From an uncultured Microbacteriaceae bacterium (GTDB lineage: Bacteria; Actinomycetota; Actinomycetes; Actinomycetales; Microbacteriaceae): 9,129 bases of DNA. Under the pieces are notes generated by a model, which was not told the DNA's origin, ran no database searches, and saw only the letters and a program-made list of their open reading frames with translations. Positions 1 through 5,959 of the stretch are shown piece after piece. The position numbers and the translations under genes are program-made. The stretch is taken from assembly GCA_946481135.1 (NCBI GenBank), contig CAMLMQ010000116.1:1-9129 (forward strand), read 5' to 3'. The first letter of the stretch is position 1; every line of letters starts with the position of its first letter.

Positions 1-138
1 GCCTTCGGCGGGCGCTACTCAACCCGCGACCGAGTTGTGCGGTTTCGATACGCGTCCGCCTTCGGCGGGCGCTACTCAACCCGCGACCGAGTTGTGCGGT
101 TTCGATACGCGTGCCGCTGTGCGGCGCGCTACTCAACC
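1..138. repeat. Tandem array of imperfect palindromic intergenic repeats
   Basis: Two complete 41-bp elements (41-81 and 98-138) and the right half of a third (1-24) lie head to tail, separated by an identical 16-bp spacer (25-40 and 82-97). Each element begins GGTTTCGATACGCGT and ends GCGCTACTCAACC. The outer arms are partly complementary (GGTT/AACC and further pairs). The centre is a 5-bp stem with a 3-nt loop. That centre differs completely between the two elements (CCGCC/GGCGG, GCCGC/GCGGC) yet stays self-complementary. I recall similar TCGA...CTCAACC palindromes as common intergenic repeats in Microbacteriaceae, so this is probably a REP-like family and not a CRISPR. The array continues beyond the left edge of the window. 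Confidence 0.8.
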
Positions 139-167
139 CGCGAAAGGGTGTGGGGTCTGCGGGGCCG

Positions 168-173
168 TAGGGT
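168..173 (+). promoter_or_regulatory. Candidate -10 hexamer TAGGGT for a leaderless mRNA
   Basis: TAGGGT fits the actinobacterial TANNNT -10 pattern. It lies 7 nt before the ATG of the first operon gene, so transcription would start at or next to the start codon. No convincing -35 is visible. The same spacing recurs at three other gene starts in this window, which raises confidence. Confidence 0.45.
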
Positions 174-180
174 GGCGGGG

Positions 181-558
181 ATGGCTTCTTCCACGTCCCG
201 GCCGCCGTCGCGGTATGGCGAGCGACGCGACCCCGGCTTCCGTCGGCTCGCCCTCGCCCCCGGACTGATCGCCGCCCTCGCCCTGCTCATCGGCGTCACG
301 ACGCTCGACGAGGGGCCGTTCATCGTCGTGCGGTACATCGCTGCGATCTTCGCCGCGATCGTCGCGGTCTTCGCGTTCCAGGCGAAGCACTGGTGGTGGC
401 TGCCGGTATTCGCCGCGGTCGCCGTGCTCTGGCAGCCGGTGTACGTCATCCCGATCGAGGGGGTGGTGTGGCAGGTGCTGCAGTACGTCGCCGCGCTCGC
501 GTTCCTCGTCGCCGGGTGGCTCATCCGCGTGCCCGTTCCCGCCGAGCAGCGTCGATGA
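181..558 (+). CDS. Small polytopic membrane protein, DUF6804-like
   Basis: This 125-aa protein has a basic, proline-containing N-terminus (about residues 1-25) followed by three to four hydrophobic segments. A characteristic centre reads RYIAAIFAAIVAVFAFQAKHWWW, given here only as its key parts: RY, FAFQAK and HWWW. The pattern (GV, an RY in the second segment, the QAK-WWW loop, then a W-P-V motif and a final helix ending in a short basic tail) resembles small Microbacteriaceae membrane proteins annotated DUF6804; that match is from memory. Function is unknown. I chose ATG 181 because TAGGGT sits 7 nt upstream, matching leaderless starts elsewhere in the window. An in-frame GTG at 148 is possible but lies inside the repeat-flanking DNA. 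The stop overlaps the next start (ATGA), so this is the first gene of a coupled four-gene operon. Confidence 0.8.
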   Translation: MASSTSRPPSRYGERRDPGFRRLALAPGLIAALALLIGVTTLDEGPFIVVRYIAAIFAAIVAVFAFQAKHWWWLPVFAAVAVLWQPVYVIPIEGVVWQVLQYVAALAFLVAGWLIRVPVPAEQRR

Positions 559-1163
559 CGGTGCGCGACCACGTGAAGGCGTGGATGCCGGTGATCGTCG
601 CCGGGGGAGTGCTCGCGGCCGGCGGGCTGGTCGCCATCCCGCTCGGTGGCTGGGACACCGTGCAGTTGCAGAGCGCGATCGTGCCCGAGCAGCCGATCGG
701 CCAGCCCTACGTCGGGGAGCGCGTGAGCACCGCGATCGACGACATCTACCTCACCGACGAGCATCCCGACGGGTTCTCCGACCCGGAGCCGGGCGACACG
801 TGGCTCGTCGTCGTCGCGACGATGGAGAACCAGCTCACCGAACCCGAGTATCCGCTCGGCACGACGAACTTCTGGGCGTTCACGATCCCGGGCGTGATCG
901 AGCTCGGCGAACAGCTCTCCGTCGCCGACTACTCGACCCTGCTCGTGCGCGACGGCTCGTTCGGGCCGGTGCTGCAGCCGGGGGTGCCCGACACCGTGCA
1001 AGTCGTGTTCGCCGTGCGTGACAGCCTGTTCGCCGACGGTGACGAGGTGCGCATCGGCCTCACCGACGCCGAGAAGCAGGATGCCGACATCTACGACGGC
1101 ATCCGCTGGTGGCAGCCGCACGTGGCCGTCGAGGTGCCCGTCGTGATCCGGGACGAACGATGA
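555..1163 (+). CDS. Membrane-anchored protein with outer beta-rich domain (DUF4352-like?)
   Basis: This 202-aa protein has a short cytoplasmic N-terminus (MTVRDHVKAW), one hydrophobic anchor at about residues 11-31, and a soluble C-terminal part that should lie outside the membrane. The soluble part has alternating hydrophobic strands, with a TWLVVVATMEN stretch after an acidic, Pro/Gly-rich loop. That layout suggests an immunoglobulin-like fold of the DUF4352 type, which often sits on one N-terminal anchor or lipid tail. The fold is an inference from pattern and I see no catalytic motif. The start is fixed by the ATGA overlap with the preceding gene, and no strong Shine-Dalgarno is visible, which fits translational coupling. 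The two following genes have the same anchor-plus-beta-domain layout. It may bind a partner or sense a ligand at the envelope; function unknown. Confidence 0.85.
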   Translation: MTVRDHVKAWMPVIVAGGVLAAGGLVAIPLGGWDTVQLQSAIVPEQPIGQPYVGERVSTAIDDIYLTDEHPDGFSDPEPGDTWLVVVATMENQLTEPEYPLGTTNFWAFTIPGVIELGEQLSVADYSTLLVRDGSFGPVLQPGVPDTVQVVFAVRDSLFADGDEVRIGLTDAEKQDADIYDGIRWWQPHVAVEVPVVIRDER

Positions 1164-1720
1164 GGCGCGCGCTCGCCGTGCCCGCCGGCATCGGACTCGT
1201 GCTGCTCGCGTTCGTCGCGACCCTCGCGACACCCCCGGAGGAGGTCATGGTCGGCCCGTTCCCCGTCTCGGGCGAGCTCGGCGAGCAGCTCGTGTCGTTG
1301 CACCACGCGGTCACGGTGCACGAGGTCGCGCTCGCCGACGAGGTCGAGGTCGGCTTCTGGGAGGGCACGACCGCCGGCGTGTGGTTCGTCGCCGAGGCGA
1401 CCATCGCGGGCCGGGTCGAGCGGATGGGCGTCGACGTCGACCTGTTCGTCGACGGGGTGCGTTACGAGGCGAGCGGCCGCGCCGACCGCGACACCGTCGA
1501 CGGTTCGGTGGCGGATGCCGGCCTTCCGCGCACGGGACCGTTGCTCATCGAGCTGCCCGCCGACATCCTCGAGCGTCCGGGCGCACGCAGCGCCGTGCTA
1601 CGGGTCGCGGCCGGCGGCGACACGCGGCTCGACAGCGTCGTCGAGCTGACGTTCGACCTGACGCAGCTCGAACGCGTCGACCGACTCGAGCTCGAATCCG
1701 CCCGGGACGGCGACCGATGA
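1160..1720 (+). CDS. Membrane-anchored beta-rich envelope protein, unknown function
   Basis: This 186-aa protein has a two-arginine N-terminus (MRRALAV) and a hydrophobic segment at about residues 5-23, which could be an anchor or a signal peptide. No lipobox cysteine is seen; the protein contains no Cys near the cleavage region. The rest is a soluble domain with strand-like segments such as GVWFVAEATIAG and SAVLRVAAGG, and an acidic, hydrophilic C-terminus. It is similar in layout, though not obviously in sequence, to the proteins on either side. The start overlaps the previous stop by ATGA, and a GGGACG stretch upstream is a poor Shine-Dalgarno, so coupling is likely. I do not recognise a named family with certainty; a DUF4352-like Ig fold is possible. 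Confidence 0.83.
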   Translation: MRRALAVPAGIGLVLLAFVATLATPPEEVMVGPFPVSGELGEQLVSLHHAVTVHEVALADEVEVGFWEGTTAGVWFVAEATIAGRVERMGVDVDLFVDGVRYEASGRADRDTVDGSVADAGLPRTGPLLIELPADILERPGARSAVLRVAAGGDTRLDSVVELTFDLTQLERVDRLELESARDGDR

Positions 1721-2229
1721 GGGCGTGGTGGCGGGCCAACCGGTGGTTCGTGGTGGCGCTCGTCGTGCTCGTGCCCGCGGCGGTCGTGGTGTCGATGATC
1801 CCGCGCTGGTTCCCGTACGTGCAGCGCCAACCCGTGCCGGAGGCGGTCGCGCTGGGTGACACCGTGCGCTATTCGGGCGCCGACGTGACGCTCACCGAGC
1901 TCACCGTGCTCGACGGGGAGGAGTGGAACGCCCCCGCGGGAACGGATGTCGTCGTCGCGACGCTCGCGATCGACGTGGTCGAGCCGGTGTCGACGATCTG
2001 CGCCGTCGAGGTCGTGTCGACCGAGCACGGCCTCGAGCGCACGTGGGACTCCGAGCTGTACTCCAGCGACTACGAGGTGCCCGACGAGTTCGAGACGCTG
2101 TGCTCGTTCTCGGAGGAGGGCGCCTACGACCTGCAACTCACCTACGTCGTGCCGGCCGGGCAGGTGGCCGAGCCGATCGTGCAGGTCAGGAGCGAGGCGG
2201 CGCTGCCGCGGGTGCTGCGGCTGAGCTGA
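1717..2229 (+). CDS. Membrane-anchored envelope protein with two cysteines, unknown function
   Basis: This 170-aa protein starts with a Trp/Arg-rich cytoplasmic tail (MRAWWRANRW) and a strongly hydrophobic anchor at about residues 10-28. A domain follows that should be extracytoplasmic, with strand-like stretches VRYSGADVTLTELTV, DVVVATLAIDVV and YDLQLTYVV. Cys95 and Cys129 are the only cysteines and could form a disulfide outside the cell. The layout repeats that of the two preceding gene products, so the operon seems to supply a set of related surface domains. The start is set by ATGA overlap with the preceding gene. The last 44 bp overlap the 3' end of the minus-strand gene, and no terminator hairpin separates them. 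Function unknown; fold assignment is inference. Confidence 0.83.
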   Translation: MRAWWRANRWFVVALVVLVPAAVVVSMIPRWFPYVQRQPVPEAVALGDTVRYSGADVTLTELTVLDGEEWNAPAGTDVVVATLAIDVVEPVSTICAVEVVSTEHGLERTWDSELYSSDYEVPDEFETLCSFSEEGAYDLQLTYVVPAGQVAEPIVQVRSEAALPRVLRLS

Positions 2230-3415
2230 CCGCGTCACCGGCGTCGTCGACGAGCTGCTGCGCGGCGTCGCTGCGCAGCGCATGGTCGAACGCGGCCGCG
2301 ACGACCGCGACCTGCAGCACGCCGACGACCGCGCTCACGCCGAGCGCGACGACGTCGGTCGCGCCGAACCACCACGTCGTGTCGTGCGGCCCGAGCAGTC
2401 GATAGACGAGGGTCGTGAGCCACTCGCCGCCCGTCGTGAGCACCGCGAACGCGAGCAGGTAGGTGCCGATCGCGATCGGACCCGAGCGCCAGATGAGGCG
2501 CGCGGCGAGGGCCACGGGCCGCCAGCGGTCGAGGATGCCCGAACTCACCGCGGTCGCGAGGGTGCGCATCCAGACGGGGAGGCCCGCCCAGCGCCGGGCG
2601 GCCGCCTCGGTGCGGGCCGACCCCGGGCGCGACGACCGCGGCATCGTGCCGAAGTAGACGATCGACGCGAACGCGAGCCACGCGAGCGGCAGCCCGACGA
2701 CGGTGCCGAGCTGCGAGAACGTCCAGCCGATCGCCTCGCCGACGGCGCCGAGCCACGCGAACGTGTCGCGCACGTGGTCCCACGCGTCGACGGCCCACGC
2801 GAACATGCGGCGCGTCGAGAGCCACGCGAACGCCGTGCCGAGCAGGTCGCGCAGCGTGAAGAGCGCCACGAGCACCCAGAGCGCCTCGAAGTAGGTGGCG
2901 AGCAGGTTCGTCCAGCGGGGCAGACGCGCCGAGAACCGCCCGAGCAGCCAGCGGATGCCGAATCCGGCGACGAGGAGGGCGAGCGACACCGGGGTGATCG
3001 AGTCGGCCGCGGTGTTCTGCCCGAAGTTGTCCTGAAGGGTCGACGCGAAGTACAGGTCGACGATGTCGTCGCGCACGAGATCCCACGCGACGTAGAGCAG
3101 GAAGAACGGCAGGATCGCGGCGAGCAGCGAGTCGCGCCACTGGCGCACCGGGCGTACCGCGACCTCGCCGCCCTCGACGTCATCCGCCCGTCCCAGGTGG
3201 GGCAGCTCGCGCCGGACCGCGAGGAACATGCCGACGTAGGCGGCGAGCATCGCGAGGATCGCGAGCGGCAGCACGACGAGGCCGAGATTCTCGTCGACGT
3301 TCAGCAGGTAGCCGCCGCCGCGGAGGATGAGCGCCCGCACCGTCCAGCCGAGCAGGAACCACGCGAGAAGGGCCGGCCAGCACCGCGCGAGGATGCGAAA
3401 CGCGGTGGAGAGCAC
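2186..3415 (-). CDS. Polytopic membrane protein of unknown function
   Basis: This 409-aa protein has about eight predicted membrane segments, near residues 10-31, 45-67, 96-115, 140-158, 170-190, 235-257, 311-329 and 353-376. A basic cytoplasmic-type loop lies at about 258-310 and an Ala/Pro-rich tail at about 398-409. I recognise no transporter or enzyme signature and see no conserved charged residue set inside the membrane segments beyond scattered Arg and Asp, so no function is assigned. The start is GTG. TAGGAT ends 6 nt before it and no real Shine-Dalgarno is separable from that hexamer, which fits a leaderless mRNA. The gene converges on the four-gene envelope operon and overlaps its last gene by 44 bp, so the two transcripts would be antisense at their 3' ends. 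Confidence 0.85.
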   Translation of the reverse strand: MLSTAFRILARCWPALLAWFLLGWTVRALILRGGGYLLNVDENLGLVVLPLAILAMLAAYVGMFLAVRRELPHLGRADDVEGGEVAVRPVRQWRDSLLAAILPFFLLYVAWDLVRDDIVDLYFASTLQDNFGQNTAADSITPVSLALLVAGFGIRWLLGRFSARLPRWTNLLATYFEALWVLVALFTLRDLLGTAFAWLSTRRMFAWAVDAWDHVRDTFAWLGAVGEAIGWTFSQLGTVVGLPLAWLAFASIVYFGTMPRSSRPGSARTEAAARRWAGLPVWMRTLATAVSSGILDRWRPVALAARLIWRSGPIAIGTYLLAFAVLTTGGEWLTTLVYRLLGPHDTTWWFGATDVVALGVSAVVGVLQVAVVAAAFDHALRSDAAQQLVDDAGDAVSSAAAPAAAPPRS

Positions 3416-3421
3416 GTGGCG

Positions 3422-3427
3422 ATCCTA
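3422..3427 (-). promoter_or_regulatory. Candidate -10 hexamer TAGGAT (leaderless) for the minus-strand membrane gene
   Basis: Read on the minus strand, TAGGAT is followed by 6 nt (CGCCAC) and then GTG. It lies 18 bp from an outward-facing plus-strand -10 (TAGACT, 3446-3451), so each hexamer falls near the -35 position of the other promoter. AGGA within it could instead act as a Shine-Dalgarno. Confidence 0.45.
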
Positions 3428-3445
3428 CTGTCGGCCCCGAGGCGC

Positions 3446-3451
3446 TAGACT
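3446..3451 (+). promoter_or_regulatory. Candidate -10 hexamer TAGACT for the helicase transcript
   Basis: TAGACT matches TANNNT. A start about 7 nt downstream would give an untranslated leader of roughly 120 nt before the ATG at 3581. No start codon occurs at the leaderless distance, unlike the opposite promoter. No good -35 is visible. Confidence 0.45.
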
Positions 3452-3580
3452 GGAGGCGCTCCCGCCCACCGGTCAAGCCGGGTCTGGGCATGTTCCACGG
3501 AGCGTTTCTTGGATCACCCGGTTCGCCACCGCAGGCGGATCGCACAGCAGGCTCACTCGCGGAGCGAGCCAAGGAGACCG
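3452..3580 (+). promoter_or_regulatory. Long structured 5' leader of the helicase gene
   Basis: This 129-bp stretch between the candidate -10 and the ATG contains three consecutive inverted repeats. CCGGGT (3478-3483) pairs with ACCCGG (3516-3521). A 6-bp stem at 3522-3539 includes one U-G pair and has loop ACCGCA. A 9-bp stem at 3550-3558/3562-3570 has a GCG loop and one A-C mismatch. The last hairpin abuts the Shine-Dalgarno with no gap. This could regulate translation, but I do not recognise a known riboswitch class. The structure is seen in the sequence; the regulatory role is inference. Confidence 0.35.
3571..3576 (+). promoter_or_regulatory. Strong ribosome-binding site AAGGAG
   Basis: AAGGAG lies 4 nt before ATG 3581 and is the only strong Shine-Dalgarno in the window. 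It decides the helicase start over the in-frame TTG at 3509. It begins directly after the 3' arm of a leader hairpin (3550-3570). Confidence 0.75.
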
Positions 3581-5689
3581 ATGAGCCCTTCCGGGCAGAA
3601 GCAGTCGACACGTAAGCGGTCGGCATCCCCTCAGCGTCGTCGGGCGCACCAGGACGAGACGGGCATCATCCCGATCCTCGCCCGCACGGTGCGCGCGATC
3701 GAGAACTCGGCCGAGCGCGGCAAGGTGAGCCCGTCGAACCGGGTGCGCTTCCGCGTCGTCGCGGCGCTCGTGCGCGAGGAGCGCGCCCGCATCAAGGGCG
3801 ACACGACGCTCACCGACGCCGAGCGCACGAAGGAGCTGACGCGTCTCGACGGCATCGCGACGATCATGGCGAAGACCGCGGCCCGTGACACCTCCCTCAT
3901 CCAGCTCCTCACCGACACCGCGCCGCTCACGACGCAGCAGCAGGAGGCGAAGCGCGCGATGCTGCTCGAGGCGGGGGCCGAGCTCTCGCCCGAAGACCTC
4001 GTCGTCGTCACGGAGGCCGCTCCCGCCCGCGAGGAGGAGAAGCAGGTCGTGCCGCAGTCGGTGCGGCAATACCAGATGTCGAACCCGTTCCTCGCGCCCG
4101 ACTTCTCGGCGGTGCAGCCGAAGCCGACGACGGCGGGGCGCCTGGCGAACTGGGAGCTCATCGAGCCGCTGTTCCGGTCGTTCGAGATGGGCTCGGGCGG
4201 CGGCGCGGCGAGCATGGAGCTGCCCGAGGCCCGCTCGCTCGCGGCCGCCGGTGGCAAGGAGCTCATGCGCCACCAGGCGCGCTTCATCGAGAGCGCGCGC
4301 GCGGGGCACCGCACCTACCTGCTCGCCGACGAGCCGGGTCTCGGCAAGACCGCGCAGGCGTTGCTCGCGGCGGAGGCGGCCGGGGCGTTCCCGCTCGTCG
4401 TGGTCGTGCCGAACGTCGTCAAGGTCAACTGGGCGCGCGAGGTCGAGAAGTGGATCCCGCAGCGCGCCGCGACCGTCGTGCACGGCGACGGCGACGACAT
4501 CGACGCGTTCGCCGACGTCGTCATCGTCAACTACGAGGTGCTCGACCGGCACGTCGCGTGGCTCTCGCGCCGCGGGTTCAAGGGCATGGTCGTCGACGAG
4601 GCGCACTTCATCAAGAACGCGTCGTCGCAGCGCTCGAAGAACGTGCTCGCCCTCTCGCGCAGCATCCGCGCCGTGTCGCCGAACGCGCTCTTCGTCGCCC
4701 TCACCGGCACGCCGCTCATCAACCAGATCGAAGACTTCCGGATGATCTGGCAGTACCTCGGCTGGATCGACGAGAAGAAGCCGATGCCGGCGCTCATGCG
4801 CAAGCTCGAGGACACCGACCTCAACCCCGGCGACCCGGGCTTCTTCTCCGCCGCGCGCGCGTGCGTCGTCGACATGGGCATCGTGCGGCGCAAGAAGGTG
4901 GATGTCGCGGCCGACATCCCGGCGCGTCGCATCGCCGACATCCCGGTCGAGCTCGACGGCGAGGCGGGCCGCTCGATTCTCGAAGCGGAGCGCGCGCTCG
5001 TCGCCCGGCTCGTCGAGCGCTACCGCCGGCTCTCGGCGGCGCGACCCGACAGCGCGTCGGAGGACATCATCCGTCTCGTCGCCGCCGCGGAGCTCGAGGA
5101 GTCGCGCGGCGCCGGCACGGGCGGCGACAACGTGTTCGCGATGGTGCGTCGCATCGGGCAGGCGAAGGCCACCCCGGCGGCGGATTACACCGTCAACCTG
5201 GCTCGCAACGTCGGCAAGGTCGTGTTCTTCGCGAAGCACGTCGACGTCATGGATGCCGCGGAGCAGCACTTCGCGAAGGCCGGGCTGAAGACGGTGTCGA
5301 TCCGCGGCGAGCAGTCGACGAAGGCCCGCACGGCCGCCCTCGACGCGTTCACGAACGACCCCGAGGTCGCCGTCGCGGTCTGCTCCCTCACGGCGGCGGG
5401 CGTCGGCATCAACCTGCAGGTCGCGTCGAACGTCGTGCTCGCGGAGCTGTCGTGGACGAACGCCGAGCAGACGCAGGCGATCGACCGCGTGCACCGCATC
5501 GGGCAGGAGCTGCCGGTCACGGCGTGGCGCATCATCGCCGCGGGCACGATCGACGGCCGCATCTCGGAGCTCATCGACGCGAAGGCGGGCCTCGCGGCGC
5601 GTGCCCTCGACGGCGAGGAGTTCGAGGCGGCCGAGGGCTCGGTGCAGCTCGAGGCCCTCGTCTCGCTGCTGCGCGACGCCGTCTCCTGA
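3581..5689 (+). CDS. SNF2-family DEAD/DEAH-box DNA helicase/translocase
   Basis: This 702-aa protein has the full SNF2 motif set in two RecA-like lobes: a LMRHQ Q-like motif (229-232), motif I DEPGLGKT (250-257, Lys256 for ATP), motif Ia around VVVVPNVVKVNW (273-284), motif II DEAH (339-342) and motif III LTGTP (374-378). The second lobe starts at about 546 (GKVVFFAKH) with motif V LTAAGVGINL (603-612) and motif VI QAIDRVHRIGQ (632-642). Such enzymes use ATP to translocate on double-stranded DNA and remodel protein-DNA complexes or anneal strands. The compact lobes recall SMARCAL1-type proteins, but no HARP domain is evident. Residues 1-180 are basic at the start (RKR, RRR) and then helical, acidic and unrecognised. 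It appears monocistronic, with its own promoter, leader, AAGGAG site and a hairpin just downstream. The in-frame TTG at 3509 would add 24 residues but has no support. The substrate is unknown. Confidence 0.93.
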   Translation: MSPSGQKQSTRKRSASPQRRRAHQDETGIIPILARTVRAIENSAERGKVSPSNRVRFRVVAALVREERARIKGDTTLTDAERTKELTRLDGIATIMAKTAARDTSLIQLLTDTAPLTTQQQEAKRAMLLEAGAELSPEDLVVVTEAAPAREEEKQVVPQSVRQYQMSNPFLAPDFSAVQPKPTTAGRLANWELIEPLFRSFEMGSGGGAASMELPEARSLAAAGGKELMRHQARFIESARAGHRTYLLADEPGLGKTAQALLAAEAAGAFPLVVVVPNVVKVNWAREVEKWIPQRAATVVHGDGDDIDAFADVVIVNYEVLDRHVAWLSRRGFKGMVVDEAHFIKNASSQRSKNVLALSRSIRAVSPNALFVALTGTPLINQIEDFRMIWQYLGWIDEKKPMPALMRKLEDTDLNPGDPGFFSAARACVVDMGIVRRKKVDVAADIPARRIADIPVELDGEAGRSILEAERALVARLVERYRRLSAARPDSASEDIIRLVAAAELEESRGAGTGGDNVFAMVRRIGQAKATPAADYTVNLARNVGKVVFFAKHVDVMDAAEQHFAKAGLKTVSIRGEQSTKARTAALDAFTNDPEVAVAVCSLTAAGVGINLQVASNVVLAELSWTNAEQTQAIDRVHRIGQELPVTAWRIIAAGTIDGRISELIDAKAGLAARALDGEEFEAAEGSVQLEALVSLLRDAVS

Positions 5690-5704
5690 GGTCGCGCTGA
5701 CGTT

Positions 5705-5744
5705 AGTTGCACGCGCGGGCGTTTTCCCGGGCGCGGATGCAACT
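5705..5744 (+). terminator. Hairpin downstream of the helicase gene
   Basis: AGTTGCA (5705-5711) is perfectly complementary to TGCAACT (5738-5744). Inside, CGCGC and GCGCG, and then GGG and CCC, can extend the stem. It begins 15 nt after the helicase stop. There is no U-tract, as is common for actinobacterial terminators, so it could also be a stray palindromic repeat. Confidence 0.45.
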
Positions 5745-5790
5745 GAAGACCGCGCAACCGTGCCGCGTCGTCGCATGACCCCGGAAAGTC

Positions 5791-5844
5791 TCAACTATCT
5801 AGCGAAACTTGACGGGTTGTGCGGTGTTCACCGCTGAGTAATCT
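5791..5844 (+). promoter_or_regulatory. Conserved promoter-like block, copy A
   Basis: This 54-bp block matches 6181-6234 at 42 of 54 positions, exactly 390 bp away. Conserved sub-blocks are TCAAC-ATCTAGCGA with ACTTGAC, then TTGTGCGG, then GCTGAGTAATCT. TAATCT (5839-5844) is a good -10. TTGTGC (5817-5822) lies 16 bp before it and could be the -35, while TTGACG (5809-5814) is better in sequence but 24 bp away. The conserved upstream part could be an activator or repressor site. Promoter function is inferred. Confidence 0.45.
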
Positions 5845-5850
5845 GTTGTT

Positions 5851-5947
5851 CGCCGGAAGGGTCAAACCAGAAGGCGACAGAAGGGCCCTCGAAGCTCGAC
5901 GAACCCCCGACTTGTCGGTGGGAACGCGGCGATCGGGGGCCCTTCGT
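5851..5947 (+). ncRNA. Candidate non-coding RNA A (about 100 nt)
   Basis: A transcript started by copy A of the promoter-like block would begin near 5851 and end at the hairpin 5880-5945. Its 5' part can form TCGCC (5850-5854)/GGCGA (5873-5877). The loop of the 3' hairpin holds CCCCCGA (5904-5910), which can pair locally with TCGG-T-GGG (5915-5922) or with TCGGGGG (5933-5939). No ribosome-binding site or convincing small ORF is present. Copy B has a related start and a related end but a different middle. No known RNA family is recognised. Confidence 0.35.
5880..5945 (+). terminator. 3' hairpin of candidate RNA A
   Basis: GAAGGGCCC (5880-5888) pairs perfectly with GGGCCCTTC (5937-5945) around a 48-nt loop. 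The flanks ACAGAA and TTCGT recur at the RNA B hairpin, where one base pair is swapped from G-C to C-G. The large loop is unusual for a simple terminator, so it may be part of the RNA's structure. Confidence 0.4.
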
Positions 5948-5959
5948 CGTGCCGGGCTT

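Noticed and set aside
1..138. CRISPR array
   Set aside because: The spacers are identical (16 bp), the repeats are palindromic and only two to three occur, and no cas genes are present. This is an intergenic palindrome array.
3473..3626. Minus-strand 148-aa frame across the helicase leader (3180-3626)
   Set aside because: It overlaps both real genes and their promoters, has no start signals and has a low-complexity translation.
3581..5689. Anti-phage defence system built on the SNF2 helicase
   Set aside because: No nuclease, methyltransferase, phospholipase D or other defence partner is adjacent; the neighbours are membrane-protein and folate genes.
3473..5794. 773-aa minus-strand open frame opposite the helicase
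   Set aside because: Composition-driven shadow: Arg/Asp/Glu/Leu-rich with no domains, lying exactly opposite a gene with all SNF2 motifs.
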